Origin: Bolinopsis microptera
Lineage: Eukaryota; Ctenophora; Tentaculata; Lobata; Bolinopsidae
DNA length: 64,000 nucleotides
Direction of reading: 5' to 3'
Assembly (NCBI RefSeq): GCF_026151205.1
Contig: NC_087080.1
Span: forward strand, 6,303,096-6,367,095
This document shows, piece by piece, positions 37,162 to 47,518 of the stretch. The stretch's first letter is position 1. Each line of letters opens with the position of its first letter. Under the pieces are notes generated by a model. It did not search any database. It saw nothing but the letters and a program-made list of their open reading frames with translations, and was not told the origin of the DNA. Both the position numbers and the translations under genes were made by a program.

Positions 37162-37674
37162 TTATTATTATTATTATTAAATCTAAAATAGCTAATAATT
37201 TATTAAATTATTAACAGGCCCCTTAACGTGGGCAATAATATACGCTTTTTAAATTATATAAACAAATTGAAGTCTATTTTTCCAATGTTGTTAAGTGTCT
37301 CTTTAGATCTGTTTTGGTCTTTTCGTGGGAGTTCCCACATTTGTTGGTTGAGAATCCTCAACATAACATACATGATGCTTGACTGCTTTATTGACCCGGA
37401 CAGGCACCGGGGGCAGACATCCCAACACCAGTGCGTTGGGACATAGTGTTGGTCTGCTTCAGGACGTGTTAGATCCTAGAGAAGCCGCCATCCCCTCTAC
37501 TGCTTTAGCTCAGCGGCAGCATGAGCCCTGGTTTCCTGCCACATTGGTACCTCTGAAAGTACAGAAAAGTGGTGGATTTCGGGGTCCAGGATACTCCCTC
37601 TTTGTTCTTTATGGTGGTAATATTTCTCTGAGATGTTTGCAGAGTCTTTATTTCATGATCTTTTTTCTTTTTTT

Positions 37675-39413
37675 TTAGTCGGATAAATCCTGGAGAGCAT
37701 CATTTTGTCCCCAAAGAAATTCGACTCTCCTAATGAATGCTTTTTGTGTGCTGCTTTTTGTTAACACTTCATCTAGATAGGAATGTGAGTCTGCCCCACC
37801 CAGTTCTTCTTTCAGTTGCAGGTAACTGGTGTCTTGCACCTCCAGACACAATAGGAGCTGGTGTACGGGAGAATCAATGAAGCTGTTACAGAAACGACAG
37901 GCCTCACCACTGCCACCACCCATGATCTTTAGGATATTCGCAAAGAGTGGTGAGCTGCCGTGAATGTAGTCCATTATTCGGCTGTCCAGATTTTTACTCG
38001 TGTTGTGCCCGAATAAAAAGTTGTTTTTGTCTAGGAGCAGCCCACCGTTTTTGATCTTTGCGATCACACCGAGTATCTTGGTCTCCCTGTTGTTACTGAC
38101 AGTTCTGCATTGCAGATTTGTTTCGATGCTGTCAATCCAGATCTTATTTTTGTAGCTCGTTATGTCTGCCTGAGTGTAATAGGCCAGATCCTTAAAATGT
38201 TGCTGTGTTAGGTCTATCATTCTGGTTCCGTGTGACTTATTTTCTTTCCAAAGGAAGTACTTTTTCAGTGACATTGTTAAGACATGAAAGCTTGGTATTC
38301 TGCTTTCATCAACTTGGTAGAGGGTAGCTGTAAGATTGTCACCATGTGTGAGTATTTTGCACATGAATTTAACCGAGAGAGCTTCGAGTTGCACATCCAG
38401 TGGTGGTAGGTGGAGAGCAAGTTCGGTTAATTCCCTTTGTGGGTTCAGGACTGATCCAGATATTTTTAGAATTATTTTATTCCAGAAGCTTTTAAATTGA
38501 TTGAGACACTTGTGAAGCCAAATAGGTGCTGCGTAGAACAGTTTAGTGAGGACCATTGTCTTAAGGAGGAGAGTAAGGCTGTAAACGTTTAGACCGTAGT
38601 TGCGGTTAGTTGATTTTGTTATTAATCCCCACTTTCTTTTGCATTCTTTAAGTTTTTGAGACGCATGTTTCTTGAAATTGAGGTCCTCATCTACTATTAC
38701 CCCAAGGACCTTCGTACTTTGAACGTAGTTGATGCTTTTCCCATTAATACATAATTCTGCAGGTTTCTGTTCTTCATTATAGGCTGCAGTTTTCAAGATT
38801 ATTGCCTCTGTTTTATTTGTATCACAGTTCACTACTAGCTTGTTCTTGATGCACCACTTGCCGAGGTGGTCACATACCATCTGCATTTTTTCATGGCATC
38901 CGGAGATGTTCTCAAAGGAAATCATAAGTGTACCGTCATCAGCAAATTTGTAGCAGCTTAGATATCTTTTTACCTCTTCCGGGGTGTTGTGCGTCATGTC
39001 TGCTATGTAAAGGATAAAGAGGAGAGGTGAGAGTACAGCCCCCTGAGGTAGTCCAAATATTGTACATTTTCTATTTTCTCCTTTATAGTTGTTCACTTTT
39101 AGACATATCGTCCGGTTGAACAGGAAACTTCTCAGCACGTTAAGAATATTTCCTTGAATACCGAGAGTTGATAGTTTGACACATAGTGATGGAAGATGAA
39201 CACTGTCAAATGCCTTTTCGAAGTCAAGGAAAAGCACTATACATGCCAGCTTCTGTCGTTTAACTTCCTCAAGGTTAGCCAGCATTCTGAAAAGATATCG
39301 CGTTGTTGATCTCCCTCCAATAAAACCTTCCTGATCTTCATCAAGAGTTCCCTCAATGTCCAGGAAGAGTCTCAATCTTTTATCTAGCACTCTTTCACAA
39401 ATCTTTCCAAAGT
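37675..39413 (-). pseudogene. LINE C ORF2, downstream half: reverse transcriptase
   Basis: This half continues exactly where the upstream half stops (FGKICERVLDKRLRLF). It carries GFIGGRSTTRYLF, VLFLDFEKAFDSV (block A), GLPQGAVLSPLLFILYIADM (block B) and the catalytic YKFADDGTL (block C). A C-terminal cysteine cluster EACRFC..SPVHQLLLC follows. The open frame extends from the TSD to a stop at 37675 without internal stops. Joining both halves and removing one AAAGT copy gives a single frame of about 1087 codons. The copy was therefore intact, or nearly so, when it was hit, which implies a recent insertion. Confidence 0.9.
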
Positions 39414-40322
39414 TTGTTTTATTGAAATAAATTTTCGTGCACATACAGAATGAATGGTTAATAATTTAATTTATATGTAGACCAAGGTCTGTGCACGGGA
39501 TGCTTCCTGAAAGAATCCAGTTCTTTTAGCGGGGCACCCTACCTAAAGCCAAATTGAGATATAATAATCATATTCCTAAGAAATAATCAGAAATCGAATA
39601 CCAATCAAATAATATGATATATATGAGTAGTAACCATATTTACTATGCAAAATGCCCCAACCACATAGTGTAAATTTATATAGAATTCAAATTCCATATC
39701 ATCATTAAACCTCAATACCTAGTCAATATAATAGCCCAAGCAAAATTAAATAACTTCTTATATACCTTACTGTCATACTACAAATTAATTAAACATTTGA
39801 AATCTGTTGACCAGAGAACAAATTCCAAGCCTAATGCAAGTGAAATAATTTAGATGCAATAATGAATGCCTAATGTGAGTATCATTTGTCAATGTCCTTG
39901 TAAAAAAGTCTGTACAAGAGATATGAGTAACTAATATAGAAGAAAAAACAGGAAGTTGTCGTCTGTTGTAAAATAAATAAAATATCTAGAATATAAATTA
40001 GAATATAAAATAACATTCAGTCAATGTGTCGTCAATAAACTGTACAATTATCAAATGTTAAAACTGGGTGATACAGTCACCAAAAATAAATACTAAGTAT
40101 GATAAGTTAATAAATTAAATGTGGTCTATAAAACTACCACTAAGTATAATAGGTCAATAAATTAAAAGTGGTTTATAAAACTACCACTGTGGGAACCCCT
40201 TCTCCAGTTAAAACGTGTCAGTCATGTGCAAAATCAATCAGAATGGTAAGGTGGTAAAAAAGGGAATATCTTTTCGATACATCAATTATATATGCCTCAG
40301 ATTTAAAAGAATTAGAAGTTAA

Positions 40323-43298
40323 TTAGTTATCGTCGACTATGATTGCAGTGTAAAATTTTTCATATGAATTGTCGACGGTATAATTAGGGTCTGTTGTTAT
40401 AGATGATAGTAGCTGTTTCTTATACGAATCACTAAAGCTTTTAACATCGGGCAGATTTCGTAGATCTGTTGGAACATTATTCCAACATTTTGCCCCCAAG
40501 TATTGAAAGTTTTTATGTGATGTTGATCTATTGACATAAAGGTTGCAGCTTTCGCCGCTCCTACTACCTCCTGATATGTAACTAAATTTGTTCATAAAGT
40601 TTGTAGGACAATTGTCATGGATGATTCTAAACATATAATTTGACAGATGGAGTTGTCGTCTAAGATGGAGTGGTAACCATTTCATGTCTCTATAAACATT
40701 AAGGCTGCTCTCTGTTTTTGGAACGTTGAGAGCTATTTTGGCTACCTTTTTGTACAGAGTGTCAAGTTCAGCAAGTTTTGTCTTGCCAGCTCTACAATAG
40801 ATCGTGTCTAAATAATCGAATTGTGGCAACATGAGTGCATTGGCAAACATTTTCCTATATTTAATGGGTAGCAGTGCTTTACTTCTATACATGGCACCAA
40901 TTCTCTTCATGACCTTCCTAATAATATAATCTACATGGCTTTTGAAGTTTAATTTACTATCTAGAATGAGGCCAAGATATTTTGTCTCTTTGCACTCCTT
41001 GATTGTGAAAGTTACCTCATTACAATCAATGGTTATTTCATCATGTTGGTCAACAGAATCAAACAATAGGAATTCAGTCTTATTTTCATTGAGTGATAAT
41101 TTATTAACACTGAGCCATTTAAAGATTGTCATAAGTTCTATTTTCATGTTTATAAATGTGCTTCTGCAGGTTTGATCAAAGAATAGTGCACCATCATCTG
41201 CAAATAGAAAGGGCTTAGATAGGTTACAGGCATAAATGATGTCATTTATGAAGATACTAAATAATATAGGCCCAATGATGCTTCCTTGTGGTACACCACT
41301 CAGAACTTCTAAAAATGAGCTTAGATTGCCATTGATCCTAGTGCATTGATATCTACAAGATAAGAAGTTCTTAAACCAGGTTAAAGCAATGCCACCAATT
41401 CCATAATATGCCAATTTTTGAAGCAATATTTCATGATTCACTGTGTCAAAGGCCTTCTTAAGATCAAGAAAGATGATTCCTGGTTTATAAGACTTAGATT
41501 TACTCATATATATTTCGTCCATCAGATCGTACATCAGATAAGTTGTGGAGTGATTTTTCCGAAAGCCATATTGATGCCGGATGAAAAGTTTGTTCTCTTC
41601 CATGTAATCAGTGAGTTGCTTGCCGACAAAGTATTCTATAAGTTTTCCTATAAGTGGAAGGATGGATATTGGCCTGTAATTATTAGGATCATCTTTCATT
41701 CCTGCCTTATGGATGGGAGTTACTCTAGCTTTTTTACAAAGGGTTGGTACAACACCTGTATTAAGGCTCAGATTGACAATGTGGGTCAGTGGCTCAACTA
41801 TGTGTGGTACAGCTTGCTTAAGTAAAAATAGAGGCACATTGTCATATGAGGCCTTGTCATTCTTGAGCGTTTCGACATACATTAGGATATCAGTTTCATT
41901 TATTTCTTGGAATCTATCAAATGAGATATTAGAAGTTCTAGGAGGTAAAAAATCAGTAAAACTAACTCTTTCAATATTGGGGGCCTGATTTTGTAATCTT
42001 GATCCAACATTTGCGAAATGAAAGTTAAATAGCTCAGGATCATTCTCATTGATAGTTTGACAATTAGTTGTACCAGGGGTCATATTTGATGCCAGTTTGA
42101 TAGTTTTCCATATCCCTTTAAGATCATTCTTGGCACTTTTAACTTGTAGATCATCGATTACATTAGCCTTTTTGCAGGTTTTAGCTAATTTATTTCTAAT
42201 ATTTCTCTGAATCTTGTAGCAATCCCAGGCCTCATTACACTTTATACATTTGCTACATGTACCACATTCATTGCAATTTCCATTGTCTCTCTTATCCTTC
42301 TTTTTACGGAATTTCTTTAGAAGAAAATGTGTATGATTAATGGCATTTAAAAGTTCAGTAGAAGGTTTATGTATGAACTTTTCATGCCTTTCTATGGTCT
42401 TGCAAGGGAAGAAGGTTGCATATGCCTGTTCAATATGATGACAAAGGCCAGCAGTGATAGCTTCAACATCTGTACTTTCCAATAGTGGACTGTAATCAGA
42501 ACAGGTATCTAGATAGTCTAAGAATTGTTTAACATTACGTTTACAATGATTTCTAATTTCAACCTTCTCAAATTTAGGAGCTATAGGTACTTTACAATCT
42601 ATCTCACACATAATAGCTTGATGATCTCCTATACGTTCATCAAGAACAGAAGATTGGACAAAATCTGCATAACAGTTAGTGAATATTACATCAATAGTAG
42701 TCTGGGTAAAATTGTCTCCACGTTTAGCAACTCTAGTTATCCCTTGAATGGTTTGAACTAAATTGTAACATCTCAAGGTCATATCTAATTTTTTGTACTG
42801 GGTGGATGAGATATTATTCTGGTCAATGTTTATATCCCCAATCCAGATAACCTTTTTCCCATTCAATTTTTTCATGCAAAAATGAATGTATTCAATAAAG
42901 TTATCAACACTGCAATAATTTCCAGAGCGATAGAAGCAGCAAACATTGATCTTGCTATTCTTAAGCTTCACCCATAATGCTTCAATGTTATCAAGCTTAC
43001 TATCCATAACTAATTCTGTGTAAGCTAGTTTTTTGTTTATCATTAAGCCACAACCACCCCTAGAACTGTTTGGCCTGTCGCATCGCATAAGGTTGAAGGA
43101 GGAAGGAATATTTATGGTGTCTGTGTCAATAGTATCATTTAGATTCATCTCATTTAGGGAAAGTATGTCTAATTTATGATCTCTAATAAGTTGGGAAAGT
43201 TCATTACTTTTAGCTAAATTGAGAAGCCCTCCTTGAATGTTACAATGACCAATGCAGAGGTTGTGAAACCTATCAGCTGCATTATTAAAATTTGTCAT
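40323..43298 (-). CDS. LINE ORF2: AP endonuclease and reverse transcriptase (CR1-like)
   Basis: 991 residues from an ATG, with no stops. Residues about 10-240 are an AP-like endonuclease that nicks target DNA (IGHCNIQGGL, LSLNEMNL, WIGDINIDQNN, TIDVIF, GDHQAIMCEID). A cysteine cluster lies at about 340-360 (CNECGTCSKCIKC). The RT domain has YRPISILPLIGKLIE, GFRKNHST, FLDLKKAFDTVNH (block A) and SGVPQGSIIGPILFSIFIND (block B). The catalytic FADDG is at 699-703, followed by KYLGLILDSKLNF. Together these support target-primed reverse transcription. Translation after ORF1 would need reinitiation or internal entry, because 155 bases separate the two frames. The intact frame suggests a young copy. 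The clade looks CR1/L2-like but was not tested by phylogeny. Confidence 0.93.
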   Translation of the reverse strand: MTNFNNAADRFHNLCIGHCNIQGGLLNLAKSNELSQLIRDHKLDILSLNEMNLNDTIDTDTINIPSSFNLMRCDRPNSSRGGCGLMINKKLAYTELVMDSKLDNIEALWVKLKNSKINVCCFYRSGNYCSVDNFIEYIHFCMKKLNGKKVIWIGDINIDQNNISSTQYKKLDMTLRCYNLVQTIQGITRVAKRGDNFTQTTIDVIFTNCYADFVQSSVLDERIGDHQAIMCEIDCKVPIAPKFEKVEIRNHCKRNVKQFLDYLDTCSDYSPLLESTDVEAITAGLCHHIEQAYATFFPCKTIERHEKFIHKPSTELLNAINHTHFLLKKFRKKKDKRDNGNCNECGTCSKCIKCNEAWDCYKIQRNIRNKLAKTCKKANVIDDLQVKSAKNDLKGIWKTIKLASNMTPGTTNCQTINENDPELFNFHFANVGSRLQNQAPNIERVSFTDFLPPRTSNISFDRFQEINETDILMYVETLKNDKASYDNVPLFLLKQAVPHIVEPLTHIVNLSLNTGVVPTLCKKARVTPIHKAGMKDDPNNYRPISILPLIGKLIEYFVGKQLTDYMEENKLFIRHQYGFRKNHSTTYLMYDLMDEIYMSKSKSYKPGIIFLDLKKAFDTVNHEILLQKLAYYGIGGIALTWFKNFLSCRYQCTRINGNLSSFLEVLSGVPQGSIIGPILFSIFINDIIYACNLSKPFLFADDGALFFDQTCRSTFINMKIELMTIFKWLSVNKLSLNENKTEFLLFDSVDQHDEITIDCNEVTFTIKECKETKYLGLILDSKLNFKSHVDYIIRKVMKRIGAMYRSKALLPIKYRKMFANALMLPQFDYLDTIYCRAGKTKLAELDTLYKKVAKIALNVPKTESSLNVYRDMKWLPLHLRRQLHLSNYMFRIIHDNCPTNFMNKFSYISGGSRSGESCNLYVNRSTSHKNFQYLGAKCWNNVPTDLRNLPDVKSFSDSYKKQLLSSITTDPNYTVDNSYEKFYTAIIVDDN

Positions 43299-43453
43299 CT
43301 TGTGAATCTTATTAATTCACAATGGAATGAATAAAAGTTGTAAAGTTGTGTTTAAACTAAAAAACAGAATAAAAGCAGGTTGTATTTGTCTGGATGTCGT
43401 ACTGTAAAAATAAAACTGATGGTAGGAGTGTTATGTCAGTAGTCAGCAGTATT

Positions 43454-45106
43454 CTAATGGTGTGCATGATACTTCAAGTGCCTTGCTAATTTAACTATGC
43501 CATAATCATTGAGATGGACATTATCCTCTCCATAACTACTAAAAAATGACGATTTTCTAAAGCCTTTCTTATCACTAAACAAGAAACGATTTGTCTCGGT
43601 TGAGAGCAGTTTTACATAGGTGTATTTTCTTTGCAGATTTGATATACACTCATTGATATCAGTTATAACCTTGTTTCTGGAGAAACTCTCCCGAGGTAAT
43701 AAGTTAACAATTTTAATATCAGCTCCAGGTGCCCACTTGTGAAGGAAAAGTACAAGTTTTTCAATACAATTGTTTGTAAAGTCAAGAGCTCTAGCATCAC
43801 CAGAAAAACTATCAGGGCACAGAAGTTTAGTCCTCATGTTGCGAGGGCTGTTCAGGATAGAGTCCACGTCATTTGTACCACACATAAGTACAATGCTTTT
43901 CACATTATTGGTATTAAGAGTGTCTTTTCTTACATCTGATTGAAACCGTTCATTGATTGCATTGGCTGTGGCACCAGGGTAGCTGAATACATGTGCCTCA
44001 TGATGTTTGGACGATAGCTTTTCTCCCTCTAATTTGGAGAACATACTAGAGCTAATGTAGACACACAAAGATTTACCAGAATGTTCTATTGATCTAGTCT
44101 TAGGGACCGAGGGTTCAGTGTTCTTAACTTGACTGGAAACATCAGACAGAGTAGATAAGGTTGCGCTGCCATCAATTAGGCGCAGAGTAATGCTTATTCT
44201 CATGGTTTCAGACTTGTCCTGGATGAGGCTGTGTTCAAAGCTGGTCTGGGATTGTCTGGTCATATTCATTATGTCACCATGGGAGAGGGTGAGGTCAGCA
44301 ATATGAGCTCTAAGTTTGGATCTGAAGCTTAGGACTCTAGTAGCCCCTAAAGAGATGGTGGAGATCATGGAGCCTGGTGAAATTGACCTCTCGTCATCCG
44401 AGTGAAAGGGAATTCCTTGCTGACCATTTCTATACTTGGTAATCATAGCACTATTGAATTTCAACTTTGGGAACTGTGATCGTAAGCGTTCTAAAATAGA
44501 CTTTAGGTATGGATTGTCTGCTACTGGCCTTGTGTTATGAAAGCCTCCATTGTAAGCGTAGGGAAAGTCCCCGTAATATGCAACTGCCCTATTCTCAAAC
44601 TTATGAGTATAGTGGGTTTCTATATCTAACTTGGCAGTGTCAACAAACTGAAAAACTCCTCGACTCAAATCTTGGTATGGATTGATAGAGTTGGTCACAT
44701 CATTGTCACCATTTACAGAGTGTTTGGGATTTTCCAAATTGATAATTTCTGCTGAATGTTCACTGTCTTCTGCTAATTTGGATAGCTCTTGGGTTAACTC
44801 AGAAACAAGATGCGAGGATGACCTATTACTGAGGGGAACATTGATAGAATGTTCACAGTGATCAGGTACCTGGGGCAACACAGGGATAAGTGAACCATCG
44901 CTGAGGGGAACTTTGAGTGCACTGTCACTTTCTGATAATTGTTTATAGAGAAAAGAAATTTGCCGACGAAGACTATCATTCTCTCTTAATAGAGTTAAAC
45001 AATTTGAACATTTATCAGTAGGACAAGAGCCGTTGCTGGGGAATTTAACAGAATTCCCTCGATATCTCAGATTGTAATGTCTTGAGCCAACTGGTATTCT
45101 AGACAT
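43454..45106 (-). CDS. LINE ORF1: AlkB-type dioxygenase fused to SGNH esterase
   Basis: 550 residues. Residues 30-60 form a short cysteine-containing coiled coil (CPTDKCSNC..LRRQISFLYKQL). Residues about 170-311 form an AlkB-like 2-oxoglutarate/Fe(II) dioxygenase. Iron ligands H235, D237 (PFHSDDE) and H292 (FEHSL) are present, as are 2OG/substrate arginines R303 and R309 (RISITLR, the same six-residue spacing as E. coli AlkB R204/R210). The strand MITKYRNGQQGIPFHSD and the ISLGATRVLSFR strand match ALKBH2/3. The D237 to H292 and H292 to R303 spacings are also ALKBH2/3-like. Residues about 346-550 form an SGNH hydrolase: block II PGAT (G378), block III GTND (410-413) and block V DNVH (D528, H531). 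Block I is degenerate (ISSSMF instead of GDS), so esterase activity is uncertain. Esterase ORF1 proteins are known in CR1-type LINEs. AlkB enzymes reverse N1-methyl-A and N3-methyl-C, lesions that block reverse transcriptase; a template-repair role is inference. Confidence 0.9.
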   Translation of the reverse strand: MSRIPVGSRHYNLRYRGNSVKFPSNGSCPTDKCSNCLTLLRENDSLRRQISFLYKQLSESDSALKVPLSDGSLIPVLPQVPDHCEHSINVPLSNRSSSHLVSELTQELSKLAEDSEHSAEIINLENPKHSVNGDNDVTNSINPYQDLSRGVFQFVDTAKLDIETHYTHKFENRAVAYYGDFPYAYNGGFHNTRPVADNPYLKSILERLRSQFPKLKFNSAMITKYRNGQQGIPFHSDDERSISPGSMISTISLGATRVLSFRSKLRAHIADLTLSHGDIMNMTRQSQTSFEHSLIQDKSETMRISITLRLIDGSATLSTLSDVSSQVKNTEPSVPKTRSIEHSGKSLCVYISSSMFSKLEGEKLSSKHHEAHVFSYPGATANAINERFQSDVRKDTLNTNNVKSIVLMCGTNDVDSILNSPRNMRTKLLCPDSFSGDARALDFTNNCIEKLVLFLHKWAPGADIKIVNLLPRESFSRNKVITDINECISNLQRKYTYVKLLSTETNRFLFSDKKGFRKSSFFSSYGEDNVHLNDYGIVKLARHLKYHAHH

Positions 45107-45411
45107 AGTTTATCACAAAAAGATGCTACTGTTCGAAATTTAGTTAATGATTACAGTACCTTTGTAGCACTCCGGAGGATAAGGATAAGTGATGTCTGAT
45201 AATCTTTAGGTGATAGGTGGGAGTAAACTGCTTTAAAAACCGATGTCTGATAGTCCTTAGGATGTCTTTAAGATAACTTTATCGTGCAACAACCATTTAC
45301 ATTGACATACAACCTGTAATGGTCGTTACATTTACCGAGGCATTAGTTCCCACTGGGGGTCCTCAATAAATGTAATAGATTTGTAGTGTTGTAATTAGTT
45401 TAAAACTAACT

Positions 45412-46941
45412 AAAGTAGGATGATATGGAAATCGGTCTATAAGCACCAGGTAACATGTAGCTGGATTTTCCTTCTTTCCTCAAGAATGTTACATCGGAAG
45501 ATTTCCACAGCCATTTTCCTGTGCTCATACACCAGTTAAATATGATCTGCAAGACGTGAAGACAATTTGTTTTCATGTGTTTGAGGATGGTGGGGTGAAT
45601 ATTGTCTGCATCACATGATTTGTCATTTGTTTCTTGCCTTTCTATAGCTGATTTTATCTCGTCTATGGAAATATGGTTGTTCAGCGGATCATCTTCATTG
45701 TAACTACTTGCAGATTTGCTGCTAACATTCTTTAATTTACTGAACTCATTATTTACATGCATTTCGTGCTCTTGGTCATTGGGTTGGTTTTGAAGGTGTT
45801 TTCCTGTGAAGAAAGTATTAAATAACAGCTCTTCCTTATCTTTTTCAGATGTGACCAGCAAGTCACAGTCTTTGAGGTTGCAGATGAAGTTGTCAGTTTT
45901 GGCCCCAAAAACTCGTTTATATTTTCTCCAGAATTGAGTGCAGTCTTTGGTGTTTAGTGCTTCAACTCTGTCACGAATCCATTCATTCTTTTCTTTAATC
46001 AGCGCTTTTTTGAATGATTCAATGCTTTCAGTGAGTGTGGCCTTGTTTCTGGGAGTTGACCTTTGCTTGAATCTTTCTTTCGCTTCTAGAGCTTCATTAG
46101 ATAGAGCTGTAAGTGCAGGACACCAATATGGTTTTGAATGAATGGATACTGTCTTCTGAGGGATGAACATTCGGTTAGCCTCCTGTATTTTATGTAATAA
46201 CTGTTGCCATAGCTGATCCCCTTGGTTTAATAACTCTGGGGCCGAACGAAGATGTTGACAGTTAGTCTCGATTGCATTTGACCATCTTTTCCAGTCTGCA
46301 TTTTTCCAGTCCATACACACTCTGGGGACAGTGTCTGATTTTGGAATCCCTCTGCAGATTTCTTGAAGCACCGGATAGTGACCTCTTCTTGGGGCACCTG
46401 AAAATAATTCAACATCTTTATCCATCCACTGATTTCCCAACTTTGAGATGATGGGGCCTTCGGCTAACACTAAGTCAATAACACTTCCTCCATTTGTACA
46501 GACAAATGTGCAGTCGTATGGCGAGCAGAGAGTTAGGGTTTCCTTTTCAACGTAGTCTAGAAGCTTCTTTCCTCGCTGCGTGGTAACATGATCTCCCCAG
46601 TCATGATGTCTTGCATTAAAGTCTCCATATGTGAGAAGAGAGTTGAATTTATATTTAGCCTTATATTCTCTTGCTTTATCAATGTGGGCAAGGAGTCCTT
46701 CAAATTTTCTTATGGAATCATTAGAGTTATTGCAAGGTTTGCAATAAACTGATCCCACCAAATATCTCTTTCCTTCAACTTTTATTTGGCACCAAACAGC
46801 ATCAACTTCGTCTACGTTAAGGTCATAGACCAACTCTGGATGTAGTGAAGGATCAATGACGAGCGCTACCCCAGCTGTCCCTTTATTTATGTCCCCAGCT
46901 TTATGAAATACCTTTTGTGAAGACAAAGTATCGGTACACAA
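45412..46941 (-). pseudogene. LINE C ORF2, upstream half: endonuclease and start of RT
   Basis: An apurinic-like endonuclease domain lacking its N-terminal strand and catalytic first block. It is followed by the linker and the first RT block, ending at AYRPISISSYF where the insertion lies. Endonuclease signatures visible: GVALVID, GDFNARHHDWGD, a SVIDLVLAEG block and RGHYPVLQE. The open frame begins after an in-frame TAA just upstream. The first codon taken here is TTG, not ATG, so the true start has been lost or the copy is 5'-truncated. The last few codons before the stop (45406) come from the inserted element. Confidence 0.88.
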
Positions 46942-46985
46942 GAAAACAACAATTTCAAGAAAACAACAATTTTATTTAGTATCAA

Positions 46986-47518
46986 TTAAAGCAGACAAAA
47001 ATATATTTCATATATATATAACTAGCACGAACTTTAGATCAGATATCTTAGGGGACTTGGAGTAGCAAGAGATTGACTAAAAGGTATATAACTTTTACAA
47101 AGATACGTCGAGAAGAATCCAGGGTGATACAGGATCGGAGAGTGCAGACCAAAAGTTTACGCACCCACCTTTGCCTCCTGAGTTCTTGGTTGGGTAGAAA
47201 TTTATGCAAACTTGGTCGTTTATACTCCAAGTCCCTTTCTTAAAAGAAGTAGTATTAACTATGTCTAGAGTTAGCTTCGTTCAATAATAACAATATCAAT
47301 ATAATCAATATCAATACCAGATAAACCTAACCAATAAATTATTAAATATCAATTAATTCATTCCGATAAAAAATGTTATAAATTTAGATATTTAACTTAT
47401 AATCTAAAAACATTACAACAAATGTTTAAAAAGCGCCCAAAATCGATTTGAAAGATTTTCTGTCTATAGTACAATCATGATAGTAATAGTAAGTGTGTGC
47501 CGCTGCAATTAGATTTGA
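46986..47518. other. Junction between LINE C and LINE A
   Basis: 47260-47518 is probably the 3' UTR of LINE A, with ATCAATAT-type repeats at about 47285-47325. 46990-47250 is unassigned; it has a 60-codon minus-strand frame without resemblance to a known protein. Confidence 0.35.

Larger units (their letters stand above)
39414..45411 (-). mobile_element. Full-length LINE with AlkB-esterase ORF1 (5998 bp)
   Basis: Complete element inserted in LINE C. Flanking AAAGT copies are at 39409-39413 and 45412-45416. On the minus strand it has a 305-base 5' UTR, ORF1 (45106-43454), a 155-base gap, ORF2 (43298-40323) and a 909-base 3' UTR that ends ATTTCAATAAAACAA. The 3' UTR contains a duplicated ~50-bp unit (about 40088-40137 and 40138-40187, each ending AAAACTACCACT). 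Both ORFs begin with ATG and are free of stops, so the copy may be capable of movement. Confidence 0.92.
37162..46985 (-). mobile_element. LINE C (I/Jockey-like), split by a 6-kb insertion
   Basis: The host LINE has two halves, 46941-45412 and 39413-37675 on the minus strand, with a 3' region down to an (AAT)n tail at about 37162-37183. The halves rejoin in frame at the boundary TAC TTT | GGA AAG, with one copy of AAAGT (plus strand) on each side of the inserted element. The 5' end is near 46985, just after a doubled GTTGTTTTCTTG motif. Confidence 0.9.
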
